Source of the DNA: Dryocola boscaweniae
GTDB taxonomy: Bacteria; Pseudomonadota; Gammaproteobacteria; Enterobacterales; Enterobacteriaceae
Length of the DNA: 64,000 bases
NCBI RefSeq assembly: GCF_025215095.1
Contig: NZ_JALHAP010000079.1
Coordinates: 1-64,000, forward strand
Reading direction: 5' to 3'
Below the pieces are notes generated by a model. It was not told where the DNA came from. It made no database searches and saw nothing but the letters and a program-made list of their open reading frames with translations. Made by a program: the position numbers and the translations under genes. Of the stretch, positions 11,122 to 21,811 are shown one piece after another. Numbering within the stretch: the first letter of the stretch is position 1; each line of letters starts with the position of its first letter.

Positions 11122-12477
11122 TTACCAGCTTATCCGTACCTGAAATCCACCGCTTTCAACGTTAGAAAACTGCGCATTCATGCCGTGCAAGGAAGCGATA
11201 CGCTGGACGATCGAAAGGCCCAGGCCGCTGCCTGTTTTTTCCAGGCCTGGTGGACGAAAGAACCTTTCGCCTAACTTCGGTAAAAACTCCGGACTGATAC
11301 CCGAGCCGTTATCGGTAATGCAAATTTCTCGCTTGCGTAAAACAACGTTCACCAAGCTGCCGCCTGGGCTGTAGCGCACGGCATTATCCAGCAGGTTACG
11401 CACCATTAAACTCAGCAGTAAAGTTTGCCCACGCACAGACACTTGCTCTTCTTTTAACTCAAGGCGAATATCCACGCCCTCGCGTTGAGCCTGGTGCCAG
11501 GCATCCATTACGGCGCTTTGCAGCAGTGCAGGAAGCGATACATCCTCAATATCGTCCAGGTCAGCCAGCGAATCCAGGCGAGACAAAGTAAGCAACTGAT
11601 CCACCAGACGAGAGGCCCGCTCGGTGCCGGTCGTCAGATTATTCAATGCATGTTCGCGCATTTGGGGATCGTTAGCCGCCAGTTGCGCCACTTCAGCCTG
11701 TACTTTTAGCGCCGCCAGCGGGCTGCGAAGCTCATGGGCCGCATCCGAGGTAAAACGGCGTTCGCGCAGCATGAACTCGCCGGTGCGGGTAAAAAGCGTA
11801 TTGAGCGCATTGACCAGCGGTTTTATTTCCAGAGGAAGCTGCTGCGTCTCTAGCTTGCGGGCATCGTCTGGTGAACGCTGGCGTAACTGCGCCGCCAGCT
11901 TATGTAGGGGGGCAAGCGCGCGGCTAACCAGCCAGACCAGCAGCAATAACATCAACGGCAGGGCAATCAGCCACGGCAGCAGTTGAGACGTGACGATATC
12001 CAGAGCCATATCTTCGCGATACTCTCTCTCCTGGCCAACCACAATACGGTAGCGGCCGTCAGGCGTAGTAAGCCACACCAGCCGCCAGGGATCGTCATCG
12101 CCGTTCAGGTATCCATCCGTAAAACCATCGCGGCGATAGTCAAACCTCAGGTCTTTACCGTTATCGCCGTCATTCAGGCGCATCTGCCCGTCAACGGAAA
12201 AAATAGCGAAGGCGAGGGTATCGTCATCCTGTTTTCCGCGATGGTGCGGCACCATTTTTTTTGTGCGTGGTAACTGTGGATCTGCCCGGAGGGCACGTAA
12301 ATCCAGCGCGCTTAGTCGTTTGGCAAACAGCAGTTGCTGGGTATCGAACAGCTTGTCGAGCGTTTTGGATGTCTGATGCCAGGCGGCAACGCTTGCGCCA
12401 GCCCAGGCGATAGCCGTCAGCAAAATAAAACTGGCGATAAGTCTCGCCCGCAGGCTTTGCGTCAGCTTTTTAATCAT
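11122..12477 (-). CDS. qseC: Sensor histidine kinase QseC
   Basis: Membrane sensor kinase of the QseBC (PreAB) two-component system, which responds in E. coli and Salmonella to autoinducer-3 and catecholamines and also dephosphorylates QseB. Layout: transmembrane segment about 11-31, periplasmic sensor about 32-160, second transmembrane about 165-185 ([19 protein letters not shown]), a HAMP-like linker, the dimerisation H-box [13 protein letters not shown] near residue 248, then the ATPase boxes ([32 protein letters not shown]). The 451 residues compare with 449 in E. coli. Its ATG overlaps the qseB stop in an ATGA, so translation is coupled. Confidence 0.95.
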   Translation of the reverse strand: MIKKLTQSLRARLIASFILLTAIAWAGASVAAWHQTSKTLDKLFDTQQLLFAKRLSALDLRALRADPQLPRTKKMVPHHRGKQDDDTLAFAIFSVDGQMRLNDGDNGKDLRFDYRRDGFTDGYLNGDDDPWRLVWLTTPDGRYRIVVGQEREYREDMALDIVTSQLLPWLIALPLMLLLLVWLVSRALAPLHKLAAQLRQRSPDDARKLETQQLPLEIKPLVNALNTLFTRTGEFMLRERRFTSDAAHELRSPLAALKVQAEVAQLAANDPQMREHALNNLTTGTERASRLVDQLLTLSRLDSLADLDDIEDVSLPALLQSAVMDAWHQAQREGVDIRLELKEEQVSVRGQTLLLSLMVRNLLDNAVRYSPGGSLVNVVLRKREICITDNGSGISPEFLPKLGERFFRPPGLEKTGSGLGLSIVQRIASLHGMNAQFSNVESGGFQVRISW

Positions 12478-13133
12478 TCTTCACCCAGCGTATAGCCAAT
12501 TCCGTGAACGGTACGAATAAAGCCGCTGCCCAGTTTACGGCGAAGATGGTGAATATGAACTTCCAGCGCATTTCTGGAAACTTCATCGTCCCAGCTATAA
12601 ATTTTCTCTTCAATAAGCGAGCGAGGAAGTACACGGCCGGCGTTGCGCATCAGCAATTCGAGCAGCGCGAATTCTTTCGGTTTTAGCTGCAGGGATTCAC
12701 CATTTTTGGTGACGGTTAATTTGATGGGGTCGAGTTCAACCCCAGCGTGTGAAAGCAAAGGCTGCGGCTGGCCGTGAGTGCGGCGAATTAAAACCTGCAG
12801 GCGTGCAGCTACTTCAATTAGCGCGAAAGGTTTGCATAAATAGTCATCGGCGCCGAGCTGTAAACCTTCGATGCGTTGTTCCAGCGCATCGCGCGCGGTG
12901 AGAATTAATACCGGCTCATTTTGGCCGTTACGCCGCCAGCTTTTTAATATTTCCAGGCCGTCGATGCCGGGCAGGCTTAAATCAAGTACGACTGCATCAT
13001 AAGGGGCCTGGCTTAATGTTGATTGACCAAGTTTGCCATCGGTAAACCAGTCGATAGTGAAGCCCATTTTGGTCAGCCCGGCTTTAAGTCCATCGCCGAT
13101 CAGTTTGTCATCTTCAATTAATAATACGCGCAT
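12474..13133 (-). CDS. qseB: Response regulator QseB
   Basis: OmpR-family response regulator, 219 residues as in E. coli. The receiver domain has the acidic pair ED at 7-8, phospho-acceptor Asp51 in VVLDLSLPG, and the conserved Lys in DDYLCKPFA. The C-terminal winged helix carries the [14 protein letters not shown] recognition helix. I start it at 13133 (MRVLLIED, with AAGGAT 6 bases upstream). A further 7 in-frame codons upstream are not supported. It is transcribed with qseC and divergently from ygiW; a direct-repeat site that fits QseB lies in the shared upstream region, so autoregulation and control of ygiW are likely. Confidence 0.95.
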   Translation of the reverse strand: MRVLLIEDDKLIGDGLKAGLTKMGFTIDWFTDGKLGQSTLSQAPYDAVVLDLSLPGIDGLEILKSWRRNGQNEPVLILTARDALEQRIEGLQLGADDYLCKPFALIEVAARLQVLIRRTHGQPQPLLSHAGVELDPIKLTVTKNGESLQLKPKEFALLELLMRNAGRVLPRSLIEEKIYSWDDEVSRNALEVHIHHLRRKLGSGFIRTVHGIGYTLGEE

Positions 13134-13256
13134 GACGCTATCCTTATCGCTCAAACACGTGAAGTTAATAACGTTTGACTGAGTGTGTACAGAGCAAAAA
13201 TACGATGCTTCGGCAATTGCCGCAATTCAGTAAAAAAAGCATTTTTGCGGCGAGAA

Positions 13257-13273
13257 ATTAAGATCGCGTTAAG
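13257..13273 (-). promoter_or_regulatory. PmrA/QseB-type direct repeat between qseB and ygiW
   Basis: On the minus strand the site reads CTTAAC, five bases, CTTAAT. This is the CTTAA direct repeat, one helical turn apart, that PmrA and QseB/PreA-type regulators recognise. It lies 124 bases from the qseB start and 55 from the ygiW start, suited to control either promoter. The assignment rests on motif and position only. Confidence 0.65.
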
Positions 13274-13327
13274 ATCTATGCACTTTAATAGGTATCAGAA
13301 ACGACATATCAATAAGGAGAATAAATA

Positions 13328-13732
13328 ATGAAAAAAGTAGCCGCTATTCTGACCGTACTTGCTATTTCCGCCGCGCCTGCCATCGCTGCAAATCAAGGCG
13401 GCTTTGTTGATCCCAATGCGCCAGCCGCAACGCAGCAAGCTCCTGCATCGGGCGGGTTTGTCGGCCCAACGGGCACGGTAACCACGGCAGAAAAAGCAAA
13501 AACATTCTCTGACGATACCTGGGTTACGCTGCGCGGAAAGATTGAACAACGCATCGGCGGCGATCACTACGTGTTTCGTGATGCCTCCGGCACGGTAAAT
13601 GTGGACATTGACCACAAGCGCTGGAATGGGCAGACCATCACCCCGCAGGACACCGTTGAAATCCAGGGAGAGGTAGATAAGGACTGGAATTCTGTTGAAA
13701 TTGACGTAAAGCAAATCAACAAAATGAAGTAA
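13328..13732 (+). CDS. ygiW: YgiW/VisP, periplasmic OB-fold (BOF) stress protein
   Basis: A 134-residue secreted protein of the bacterial OB-fold (BOF, TIGR00156) family. The signal peptide MKKVAAILTVLAISAAPAIA ends at residue 20. After a Gly/Ala/Pro-rich stretch with two GGFV repeats, the OB domain starts near residue 55 (WVTLRGKIEQRIGGDHYVF) and ends KQINKMK. In Salmonella the homologue VisP binds peptidoglycan and is linked to stress and virulence; in E. coli YgiW is stress-induced. AAGGAG lies 8 bases before the ATG. It diverges from qseBC and shares with it the putative QseB site. Confidence 0.92.
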   Translation: MKKVAAILTVLAISAAPAIAANQGGFVDPNAPAATQQAPASGGFVGPTGTVTTAEKAKTFSDDTWVTLRGKIEQRIGGDHYVFRDASGTVNVDIDHKRWNGQTITPQDTVEIQGEVDKDWNSVEIDVKQINKMK

Positions 13733-13740
13733 GCCTGCAA

Positions 13741-13766
13741 CGAGCCGCCCGGTGCGGCTCGCTTTC
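13741..13766 (+). terminator. Terminator of ygiW
   Basis: CGAGCCGC...GCGGCTCG, an 8-bp perfect stem with a 5-base loop, is followed by CTTTC. The T-run is short, so termination may be partial. Confidence 0.7.
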
Positions 13767-13900
13767 ACTCGCTCACCCGCGTTAAACCTCCGCGCAAAGC
13801 TATTCCCCCCTGTGACTCGGCAAGCCAGATAAGGTACTATCGGCGGCAATTACGCCGTTTGTGGCCACACTCGGCTCGTCAGTTTGAGGATGAATAATTA

Positions 13901-16171
13901 ATGAGTGATCTAACTCATGATGGTGCAGAGCGCCTTGCGCTGCACGAATTCACGGAAAATGCCTATCTCAACTATTCCATGTACGTCATCATGGACCGCG
14001 CGCTGCCGTTTATTGGCGATGGGCTTAAGCCCGTGCAGCGCCGTATCATCTATGCCATGTCGGAGTTGGGACTCAGCGCCAGCGCTAAATTCAAAAAATC
14101 CGCTCGTACCGTAGGCGACGTACTGGGTAAATACCACCCGCACGGCGACAGCGCCTGCTATGAGGCGATGGTCCTGATGGCGCAGCCGTTCTCTTACCGC
14201 TATCCGCTGGTAGACGGGCAGGGAAACTGGGGCGCGCCGGACGATCCGAAGTCCTTTGCGGCGATGCGTTATACCGAATCGCGTTTGTCTAAATACGCGG
14301 AAGTGCTGCTGGGTGAGCTGGGCCAGGGCACCGTTGATTACATCCCAAACTTTGACGGCACGCTACAGGAGCCAAAAACGCTGCCCGCGCGTTTGCCAAA
14401 CATTCTGCTAAACGGCACCACCGGCATCGCGGTCGGGATGGCGACGGATATTCCGCCGCATAACCTGCGGGAAGTAGCGAATGCTGCCATCGCGCTTATC
14501 GACAAGCCAAAAACCTCTCTTGATGAGCTGCTGGATATCGTCCACGGCCCGGATTATCCGACCGAAGCCGAAATCATTACTCCGCGCGCTGAAATTCGTA
14601 AAATTTATCAGACCGGCCGCGGTTCAGTGCGCATGCGTGCCGTCTGGAAAAAAGAAGATGGCGACGTAGTAATTACCGCGCTGCCGCATCAGGTTTCTGG
14701 CGCTCGTGTGCTGGAGCAGATCGCAAACCAGATGCGTGCTAAAAAGCTGCCGATGGTTGAAGACCTGCGTGATGAATCCGATCATGAAAACCCGACTCGT
14801 CTGGTGATTGTTCCTCGATCAAATCGCATCGATATGGAACAGGTCATGAACCACCTGTTTGCCACCACCGATCTTGAGAAGAGCTATCGCGTTAACCTCA
14901 ATATGATCGGCCTGGATAACCGTCCGTCGGTGAAAAACCTGCTCGAAATTCTTACCGAGTGGCTGGACTATCGTCGCGATACGGTGCGCCGTCGCCTTTC
15001 ATACCGTCTCGAAAAAGTGCTCAAACGCCTGCATATCCTTGAAGGTTTGCTGGTGGCGTTCCTCAATATTGATGAAGTGATTCACATCATCCGTACCGAA
15101 GACGAGCCAAAGCCAGTGTTGATGGAGCGTTTTGCGCTGAGCGAAACGCAGGCTGAATCCATCCTTGAGCTTAAATTACGCCACCTCGCCAAACTCGAAG
15201 AGATGAAAATTCGCGGCGAGCAAAGCGAGCTGGAAAAAGAGCGCGATCGGCTACAGGGCATTCTCGCTTCCGAACGCAAAATGAATACGCTGCTGAAAAA
15301 AGAGCTGCAGGCCGATTCTGATGCATACGGCGATGACCGTCGTTCACCGCTGCACGAACGCGGCGAAGCGAAAGCGATGAGCGAGCATGATATGACGCCA
15401 TCTGAACCCGTCACTATAGTGTTGTCACAAATGGGCTGGGTGCGCAGCGCCAAAGGCCACGATATCGACGCGCAAGGGCTTAATTACAAGGCGGGCGATA
15501 GCTATCTGGCTTCAGCTAAAGGCAAGAGCAATCAGCCTGTGGCGTTCATTGATTCTACGGGAAGAAGCTATGCGCTTGATCCGATTACGCTGCCGTCGGC
15601 ACGTGGTCAGGGAGAACCGCTAACCGGTAAACTTACGCCGCCACCGGGCGCAACCGTAGAACATGTGTTGATGGCCCCAGATGAGCAGAAATTGCTGATG
15701 GCATCCGATGCGGGTTACGGCTTCGTGTGTACTTTCAACGACCTGATTTCGCGCAACCGCGCAGGCAAAGCGCTGATTTCACTGCCGGAAAATGCACGTG
15801 TGTTGCCGCCAATGGAAATCACCAGTGAAGAAGATATGCTGATGGCAATCACGGCTGCCGGACGTATGCTGATGTTCCCGGTGAGCGATCTGCCTCAGTT
15901 ATCCAAAGGCAAAGGCAATAAAATCATCTCTATTCCATCTGCTGAAGCGGCGAAAGGGGTAGATAAGCTGGCGCATCTCTTTATCCTGCCACCGCTTAGC
16001 ACCGTTACGCTGCATGTGGGCAAACGTAAGATTAAACTGCGTCCGGAAGAACTTCAGAAAATTACCGGCGAGCGCGGCCGTCGCGGTACGCTGATGCGCG
16101 GTCTGCAACGTATTGATCGTGTAGAAGTTGATTCTCCGGCTCGCGCAGGCATTGGCGACAGCGAAGAGTAA
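13901..16171 (+). CDS. parC: DNA topoisomerase IV subunit A, ParC
   Basis: DNA-cleaving subunit of topoisomerase IV, partner of ParE. The 756-residue protein has the winged-helix breakage-reunion domain with catalytic Tyr in AAMRYTESR, a coiled-coil gate (residues about 370-490) and a C-terminal beta-propeller with degenerate GyrA-box-like repeats. Compared with the E. coli N-terminus as I remember it, four residues are added (LTHDG in place of MA), so the quinolone-determining Ser and Glu ([10 protein letters not shown]) fall at 84 and 88. Both are wild-type, so no ParC-based quinolone resistance is predicted. GAGGA lies 10 bases before the ATG. E. coli has ygiV just upstream of this gene; it is absent here. 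Confidence 0.98.
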   Translation: MSDLTHDGAERLALHEFTENAYLNYSMYVIMDRALPFIGDGLKPVQRRIIYAMSELGLSASAKFKKSARTVGDVLGKYHPHGDSACYEAMVLMAQPFSYRYPLVDGQGNWGAPDDPKSFAAMRYTESRLSKYAEVLLGELGQGTVDYIPNFDGTLQEPKTLPARLPNILLNGTTGIAVGMATDIPPHNLREVANAAIALIDKPKTSLDELLDIVHGPDYPTEAEIITPRAEIRKIYQTGRGSVRMRAVWKKEDGDVVITALPHQVSGARVLEQIANQMRAKKLPMVEDLRDESDHENPTRLVIVPRSNRIDMEQVMNHLFATTDLEKSYRVNLNMIGLDNRPSVKNLLEILTEWLDYRRDTVRRRLSYRLEKVLKRLHILEGLLVAFLNIDEVIHIIRTEDEPKPVLMERFALSETQAESILELKLRHLAKLEEMKIRGEQSELEKERDRLQGILASERKMNTLLKKELQADSDAYGDDRRSPLHERGEAKAMSEHDMTPSEPVTIVLSQMGWVRSAKGHDIDAQGLNYKAGDSYLASAKGKSNQPVAFIDSTGRSYALDPITLPSARGQGEPLTGKLTPPPGATVEHVLMAPDEQKLLMASDAGYGFVCTFNDLISRNRAGKALISLPENARVLPPMEITSEEDMLMAITAAGRMLMFPVSDLPQLSKGKGNKIISIPSAEAAKGVDKLAHLFILPPLSTVTLHVGKRKIKLRPEELQKITGERGRRGTLMRGLQRIDRVEVDSPARAGIGDSEE

Positions 16172-16262
16172 TCCATATCGGGCGGCGGTATTGTCGCCCG
16201 AACGGTGTGTTTTGCGCTAAAGCAGGTCATACTTGTTAGCGGTTTAGGCTTTAGAGGTTGTT

Positions 16263-17018
16263 ATGCTATCCATCGTTCGTTTTATTATTGTTGTAATTTA
16301 TTGCATCCTGGTATGCATTTTAGGCTGCATTTACTGCTTATTTAGCCCGCGTAACCCGCGCCACGTGGCAACTTTTGGCCATCTCTTCGGACGCCTTGCG
16401 CCCGTATTTGGTCTGAAAGTAGAAACCCGTTTACCCCCGGGCGCTGAAAACCACCCGACCGCAATTTATATCGGTAACCACCAGAATAATTTCGATATGG
16501 TTACCGCAGCGAATATTGTGCAGCCGCCGACGGTTACCGTGGGTAAGAAAAGCCTGTTATGGATTCCTTTCTTTGGGCAGCTATATTGGTTAACCGGCAA
16601 TCTGTTGATTGACCGGGATAACCGCGCTAAAGCGCACAGCACTATTTCGCAGGTTGTGACGCAAATGCAAAAACGTAAAATATCCGTCTGGATGTTCCCG
16701 GAAGGTACTCGTAGCCGCGGGCGCGGATTATTGCCGTTTAAAACCGGCGCGTTCCATGCCGCTATTGCTGCCGGCGTGCCAATTATTCCGGTGTGCGTTT
16801 CCAATACCAGTAATAAAATTAAACTGAACCGTTGGAATAACGGCCTGGTGATTGTCGAAATGCTGCCGCCGATTGATACCAGTCGATACGGTAAAGATCA
16901 GGTGCGTAAACTGGCAACGCACTGCCGTGAAATTATGATGGCGAAAATCGACGAACTAAATAAAGAAGTGGCGGAACGCGAAGCGTCCGGCACGGTAGAG
17001 AAAAAACAGGCGAACTAA
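16263..17018 (+). CDS. plsC: 1-acyl-sn-glycerol-3-phosphate acyltransferase PlsC
   Basis: Inner-membrane enzyme that acylates lysophosphatidic acid to phosphatidic acid, the second acylation in phospholipid synthesis. Residues 1-30 are strongly hydrophobic. The acyltransferase motif H-x4-D is present as NHQNNFDMV near residue 73, and the substrate-binding FPEGTRSRGRG near residue 145. The 251 residues compare with 245 in E. coli. It lies between parC and ftsP on the same strand; E. coli ygiS is missing from this interval. A GAGG ribosome site precedes the ATG by 5 bases. Confidence 0.96.
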   Translation: MLSIVRFIIVVIYCILVCILGCIYCLFSPRNPRHVATFGHLFGRLAPVFGLKVETRLPPGAENHPTAIYIGNHQNNFDMVTAANIVQPPTVTVGKKSLLWIPFFGQLYWLTGNLLIDRDNRAKAHSTISQVVTQMQKRKISVWMFPEGTRSRGRGLLPFKTGAFHAAIAAGVPIIPVCVSNTSNKIKLNRWNNGLVIVEMLPPIDTSRYGKDQVRKLATHCREIMMAKIDELNKEVAEREASGTVEKKQAN

Positions 17019-17096
17019 TCGCCTCATGCCGGGGTTCCCCCCTCTGGCGGTACGGTTTGTACCGCCCCCACGTTTTAAGTTTTACATGGAGTAATT

Positions 17097-18509
17097 ATGT
17101 CACTCAGTCGGCGTCAGTTTATTCAGGCATCGGGAATTGCACTTTGTGCGGGTGCGGTGCCACTGAGGGCAAATGCGGCGGGGCAACAGTTACCGTTACC
17201 CGTTCCCCCTTTGCTTGAATCTCGCCGTGGTCAGCCTCTTTTTCTGACGCTGCAACGGGCACACTGGTCATTCACCGGCGGCGCGAAGGCGCAGGTCTGG
17301 GGATTAAACGGACGTTACCTGGGGCCGACAATTCGCGTCTGGAATGGCGATGATGTGAAGATGATTTACAGCAATCGCCTGCAGGAAAATATCGGTATGA
17401 CTATCGCCGGCCTTCAGGTGCCAGGGCCTTTAATGGGCGGCGCGCCGCGCATGATGTCGCCCAATGTAGACTGGGCGCCCGTGCTGCCCATTCGTCAACA
17501 GGCCGCCACGCTTTGGTATCGCGCAAACACGCCAAACCGTTCTGCGCAGCAGGTATATAACGGCCTTGCGGGTATGTGGCTGATTGAAGATGAAGTCAGT
17601 AAATCACTGCCCATCCCTAATCACTACGGCGTTGATGATTTCCCGATAATCATTCAGGACAAGCGTCTGGATAATTTCGGAACGCCGGAATACGTCGAAC
17701 CGGGCAGCGGCGGTTTTGTGGGAGATACGCTGTTGGTTAACGGCGTGCAGGGGCCGTATGTTGAAGTTTCTCGCGGTTGGGTACGCTTGCGTTTGCTCAA
17801 CGCGTCCAACGCGCGTCGCTATTTGCTGCAAATGAGCGATAACCGTCCGATGCATGTTATTTCAGGCGATCAGGGTTTTTTACCTGCGCCTGTCCCGGTC
17901 AAACAGCTTTCTCTGGCTCCCGGCGAGCGCCGCGAAATCCTGGTTGATATGACCGAAGGGAAAGAGGTTTCGATTACCTGCGGTGAAGCGGCGGGGATTA
18001 TGGATCGTATTCGCGGCTTCTTTGAGCCGTCGAGCATCCTTATTTCTACGCTGGTATTAACGCTGCGCCCAACCGGTCTGCTGCCGCTGGTAACAGACAG
18101 TCTGCCAATGCGTCTGTTGCCGGATGAAATTATCAACGGCAGCCCGGCACGCAGCCGTGATATTACGCTTGGCGACGAACCGGGCATTAACGGCCAGTTG
18201 TGGGATATTAAGCGCATCGATATCCAGACGCAGCAGGGCACCTGGGAACGCTGGACCGTGCGTTCGGATATGCCGCAGTCCTTCCATATTGAAGGCGTGA
18301 GTTTCCTGATTAAGAACGTTAATGGCGCCGCGCCCTTCGGCGAAGACCGCGGCTGGAAAGACACCGTCTGGGTCGACGGCCAGGTTGAGCTGCTGGTTTA
18401 TTTCGGCCAGCCTTCCTGGGAGCATTTCCCGTTCCTTTATTCCAGCCAGACGCTGGAAATGGCGGACAGAGGCTCAATTGGTCAACTGCTGGTACAGCCC
18501 GCGCCATAA
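17097..18509 (+). CDS. ftsP: Cell-division protein FtsP (SufI)
   Basis: Periplasmic multicopper-oxidase-fold protein that protects the divisome under stress. The N-terminus MSLSRRQFIQASGIALC is a twin-arginine signal (SRRQFIQ), with cleavage expected near residue 27 (ANA), matching the known Tat export of SufI. Three cupredoxin domains follow. As in E. coli SufI, the copper-ligand HxH motifs of true multicopper oxidases are missing, so it should not bind copper or oxidise substrate. The 470 residues equal the E. coli length. GGAG lies 5 bases upstream of the ATG, and a 20-base hairpin separates it from plsC. Confidence 0.95.
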   Translation: MSLSRRQFIQASGIALCAGAVPLRANAAGQQLPLPVPPLLESRRGQPLFLTLQRAHWSFTGGAKAQVWGLNGRYLGPTIRVWNGDDVKMIYSNRLQENIGMTIAGLQVPGPLMGGAPRMMSPNVDWAPVLPIRQQAATLWYRANTPNRSAQQVYNGLAGMWLIEDEVSKSLPIPNHYGVDDFPIIIQDKRLDNFGTPEYVEPGSGGFVGDTLLVNGVQGPYVEVSRGWVRLRLLNASNARRYLLQMSDNRPMHVISGDQGFLPAPVPVKQLSLAPGERREILVDMTEGKEVSITCGEAAGIMDRIRGFFEPSSILISTLVLTLRPTGLLPLVTDSLPMRLLPDEIINGSPARSRDITLGDEPGINGQLWDIKRIDIQTQQGTWERWTVRSDMPQSFHIEGVSFLIKNVNGAAPFGEDRGWKDTVWVDGQVELLVYFGQPSWEHFPFLYSSQTLEMADRGSIGQLLVQPAP

Positions 18510-18521
18510 AATTTGCATACC

Positions 18522-18543
18522 GCCTTCACCGAAGGGTGAAGGC
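18522..18543. terminator. Hairpin after ftsP
   Basis: A 9-bp perfect stem GCCTTCACC / GGTGAAGGC with a GAAG loop starts 12 bases after the ftsP stop. There is no T-run on either strand, so it may protect the 3' end or act as a weak terminator. Confidence 0.5.
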
Positions 18544-18638
18544 AAAATTAAACCCTGTATTAACCCTTCATTTATTGCCTGATAACGGCGTATAATCGCC
18601 GGCTTTGGTTACTTTTACATCATTTTTCGGAAAGCTAT

Positions 18639-20837
18639 ATGAGCTCTGTAAGCTTGATCCAGCCCGATCGCGAACTCTTTTCGTGGCCTCAATACTGGGC
18701 GGCCTGTTTCGGCCCGGCACCGTTTTTACCCATGTCACGCAAGGAAATGGACGACTTAGGCTGGGATAGCTGCGACATCATTCTGGTTACCGGCGATGCG
18801 TACGTTGACCATCCCAGTTTTGGTATGGCGATTTGCGGTCGCATGCTGGAGGCTCAGGGCTTCCGCGTGGGAATAATCTCCCAGCCGGACTGGAACAGCA
18901 AAGAAGATTTCATGCGTCTGGGAAAACCGAACCTGTTCTTCGGCGTCACCGCAGGCAACATGGATTCCATGATCAACCGCTACACCGCCGACCGTAAACT
19001 GCGCCACGATGACGCTTACACGCCGGACAACGTCGCGGGCAAGCGCCCCGATCGTGCTTCGCTGGTTTATACCCAGCGCTGTAAAGAAGCCTGGCGCGAT
19101 GTGCCGGTGATCCTTGGCGGCATCGAAGCGAGTCTCAGACGCACCGCGCACTACGATTACTGGTCCGATACCGTACGTCGTTCGATTCTGGTGGATGCCA
19201 AAGCCGACATGCTGATCTTCGGCAACGGCGAGCGTCCGCTGGTGGAAGTGGCTCATCGTCTGGCAATGGGCGAGAAAATTGACGAGATAAGCGACGTTCG
19301 TAACACCGCGATGATGCGTAAAGAGGCGATGCCGGGCTGGGCGGGCGTGGATTCCACACGTCTGGACACGCCCGGGCGCATCGACCCAATCCCCCATCCT
19401 TATGGCGAAGATTTGCCGTGCGCGGATACCGGCAAACCAACAGAAGTAAAAGAAGAAACTAAAGCCGTTGTCATTCAGCCGCCGCGTCCTAAGCCGTGGG
19501 AAAAAACTTACGTGCTGCTGCCGTCGTTTGAAAAAGTGAAAAACGACAAAGTGCTCTATGCCCACGCATCGCGCATTTTGCACCATGAAACTAATCCGGG
19601 CTGCGCGCGTGCGCTGATGCAAAAGCACGGCGATCGCTACATCTGGATTAACCCGCCGGCCATTCCGCTTTCCACCGAAGAGATGGACAGCGTGTTTGCG
19701 CTTCCCTATAAGCGCGTGCCGCACCCGTCTTATGGCAAAGCCCGCATTCCTGCGTATGAAATGATTCGCTTCTCGGTCAATATCATGCGTGGCTGCTTCG
19801 GCGGCTGTTCATTCTGTTCGATCACCGAGCACGAAGGGCGCATCATTCAGAGCCGTTCGGAAGATTCGATCATCAGTGAAATTGAAGCGATCCGCGATAC
19901 CGTGCCGGGCTTTACCGGCGTGGTTTCCGACCTGGGCGGTCCAACGGCGAATATGTATATGCTGCGCTGTAAATCGCCGCGCGCTGAACAAACCTGTCGA
20001 CGTCTGTCCTGTGTTTACCCGGACATCTGCCCGCATATGGACACCAACCACCAGCCGACCATTAATCTTTATCGTCGCGCCCGCGATCTGAAAGGCATTA
20101 AGAAGATCCTGGTCGCATCCGGCGTGCGTTATGATCTGGCGGTAGAAGATCCGCGCTATATCAAAGAGCTGGCTACCCATCACGTGGGCGGCTACCTGAA
20201 GATCGCGCCGGAACATACTGAAGAAGGCCCGCTGTCCAAGATGATGAAGCCGGGGATGGGCAGCTATCACCGCTTCAAAGAGCTGTTTGATACCTATTCG
20301 AAACAGGCCGGAAAAGAGCAGTATTTGATTCCATACTTTATCTCTGCGCACCCGGGCACGCGTGATGAGGATATGGTGAATCTGGCGCTGTGGCTGAAGA
20401 AAAACCGTTTCCGTCTGGATCAGGTGCAGAACTTCTATCCATCGCCGCTCGCGAACTCGACCACTATGTATTACACCGGTAAGAATCCGCTCGGCAAGAT
20501 TAGCTATAAAAGCGAGGATATCGTGGTGCCGAAGGGCGATCGCCAGCGACGTCTGCATAAGGCATTGCTGCGCTACCACGATCCGGCAAACTGGCCGATG
20601 ATCCGTGAAGCGCTGGAAGCTATGGGTAAAAAACATCTGATTGGCGGTCGCCGTGAATGTCTGGTGCCGGCACCGACGTTAGAAGAGATGCGTGAAGCGC
20701 GTCGTTATAACCGTCATTCACAGCCGGCGCTGACCAAACACACGCCGATAGCGCATCAGCGTCGTCCTGCAGCGGCAGGTGCGAAGTTTGCGCCTAAGAC
20801 GGGTGTAAAAGCCGGGGCGAAGAAAAGGCCGGCGTAA
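18639..20837 (+). CDS. ygiQ: YgiQ family radical SAM protein
   Basis: A 732-residue radical S-adenosylmethionine protein of the UPF0313/YgiQ family, function unknown. It has an N-terminal cobalamin-binding-like region and a central radical SAM domain. The iron-sulphur cluster motif CxxxCxxC is seen as [16 protein letters not shown] near residues 385-400. The C-terminal tail is basic and Ala/Gly/Lys-rich, typical of the family and perhaps nucleic-acid binding. The frame is intact here, while in E. coli K-12 the gene is annotated as interrupted. It stands alone between ftsP and the converging dkgA. Confidence 0.93.
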   Translation: MSSVSLIQPDRELFSWPQYWAACFGPAPFLPMSRKEMDDLGWDSCDIILVTGDAYVDHPSFGMAICGRMLEAQGFRVGIISQPDWNSKEDFMRLGKPNLFFGVTAGNMDSMINRYTADRKLRHDDAYTPDNVAGKRPDRASLVYTQRCKEAWRDVPVILGGIEASLRRTAHYDYWSDTVRRSILVDAKADMLIFGNGERPLVEVAHRLAMGEKIDEISDVRNTAMMRKEAMPGWAGVDSTRLDTPGRIDPIPHPYGEDLPCADTGKPTEVKEETKAVVIQPPRPKPWEKTYVLLPSFEKVKNDKVLYAHASRILHHETNPGCARALMQKHGDRYIWINPPAIPLSTEEMDSVFALPYKRVPHPSYGKARIPAYEMIRFSVNIMRGCFGGCSFCSITEHEGRIIQSRSEDSIISEIEAIRDTVPGFTGVVSDLGGPTANMYMLRCKSPRAEQTCRRLSCVYPDICPHMDTNHQPTINLYRRARDLKGIKKILVASGVRYDLAVEDPRYIKELATHHVGGYLKIAPEHTEEGPLSKMMKPGMGSYHRFKELFDTYSKQAGKEQYLIPYFISAHPGTRDEDMVNLALWLKKNRFRLDQVQNFYPSPLANSTTMYYTGKNPLGKISYKSEDIVVPKGDRQRRLHKALLRYHDPANWPMIREALEAMGKKHLIGGRRECLVPAPTLEEMREARRYNRHSQPALTKHTPIAHQRRPAAAGAKFAPKTGVKAGAKKRPA

Positions 20838-20842
20838 ATAAA

Positions 20843-20878
20843 AAGCCTTCCTCACAATTGTGAGGAAGGCTTTAAACG
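20843..20878. terminator. Bidirectional terminator between ygiQ and dkgA
   Basis: A long perfect palindrome AAGCCTTCCTCACAATTGTGAGGAAGGCTT lies between the converging genes (given here as positions 20843-20872). On the minus strand it runs into TTTTTATTT, so it is a good terminator for dkgA and also ends ygiQ. Confidence 0.85.
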
Positions 20879-21706
20879 TTAATCGCCAAACACATCCGGG
20901 TCAGGCCCGAGACGTTTGCCGCTATCAAGCTTCGCAATCTCGCCCAGTTCGTCCTTATCGAGACGGAAATCAAAGACGTCAAAGTTTTCAGCAATACGCG
21001 ACGGCGTGACCGATTTTGGGATAACGACCAGGCCGCTATCTAAGTGCCAGCGAATAACAATCTGCGCCGGCGTTTTGCCGTATTTATCCGCCAGATCGCG
21101 AATGATTTTTTGATTAAACACGCCATCGCCGCCCTGTGCCAGCGGGCTCCATGATTCGGTCTGAATCTTGTGCGTGGCGTTCCAGGAGTGGAGCTGGCGC
21201 TGTTGTAGCAGAGGATGCAGTTCAATCTGGTTGATAACCGGCGTAACGCCCGTTTCATCAATCAGCCTTTGCAAATGGTTGACCTGAAAATTACAGACGC
21301 CGATGCTTTTCGCCAGCCCCTGCTTTTGCAGCTCAATCATCCCTTTCCATGCTTCAACGTAATGGTCTTTGCCTGGTACAGGCCAGTGCATAAGGTAGAG
21401 ATCGATACTATCAAGCTGCAGCTTTTCCAGGCTCTCTTCCAGCGCCTGGTGCGGACGCTGCTGATCTTCGTTCCAGAGCTTGGTGGTGATAAACAACTCA
21501 TCACGCGGCAGGCCTGCATTTTTCAGGGCGTTACCTACGCCATCTTCATTTTTGTACGCCGCGGCGGTATCGATTGAGCGATAGCCGACTTCCAGCGCCT
21601 TATCAATAGCGAGCAGCACCTGATCGTTACTGGCTTGCCATACGCCGAGGCCCAACTGAGGCATCACGTTCCCATCCTGGAGCTTGATTACTGTTGGATT
21701 TGCCAT
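20879..21706 (-). CDS. dkgA: Aldo-keto reductase DkgA (2,5-diketo-D-gluconate / methylglyoxal reductase)
   Basis: NADPH-dependent aldo-keto reductase of 275 residues. It reduces 2,5-diketo-D-gluconate and, more relevantly here, methylglyoxal and beta-keto esters. The catalytic tetrad is in place: Asp and Tyr in SIDTAAAYKNEDGVG near residues 45-55, Lys in TTKLWN near 79 and His in LYLMHWPVPG near 112. A strong AAGGAGG ribosome site precedes the ATG. It is the second gene of yqhD-dkgA, which in E. coli is induced by aldehydes through YqhC. A perfect GC-rich hairpin lies between the two genes. Confidence 0.95.
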   Translation of the reverse strand: MANPTVIKLQDGNVMPQLGLGVWQASNDQVLLAIDKALEVGYRSIDTAAAYKNEDGVGNALKNAGLPRDELFITTKLWNEDQQRPHQALEESLEKLQLDSIDLYLMHWPVPGKDHYVEAWKGMIELQKQGLAKSIGVCNFQVNHLQRLIDETGVTPVINQIELHPLLQQRQLHSWNATHKIQTESWSPLAQGGDGVFNQKIIRDLADKYGKTPAQIVIRWHLDSGLVVIPKSVTPSRIAENFDVFDFRLDKDELGEIAKLDSGKRLGPDPDVFGD

Positions 21707-21729
21707 GCGTTCCTCCTTAATGAGCGATT

Positions 21730-21750
21730 CACCGGGGCCAGGCCCCGGTG
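21730..21750. repeat. Perfect GC-rich hairpin between yqhD and dkgA
   Basis: CACCGGGGCC and GGCCCCGGTG form a 10-bp perfect stem around one base. There is no T-run on either side, so it probably modulates the dkgA share of the yqhD-dkgA transcript or guides mRNA processing, and does not end transcription. Confidence 0.6.
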
Positions 21751-21811
21751 TAACAATTGCATTTAAGTCTGGACCAAATACCCGAAAACGAAAGCCAGGT
21801 AACTAAATTAC

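Noticed and set aside
13901..16171. Quinolone-resistance changes in ParC or ParE
   Set aside because: The key Ser and Glu of ParC and the PLKGKILN region of ParE read as wild-type.
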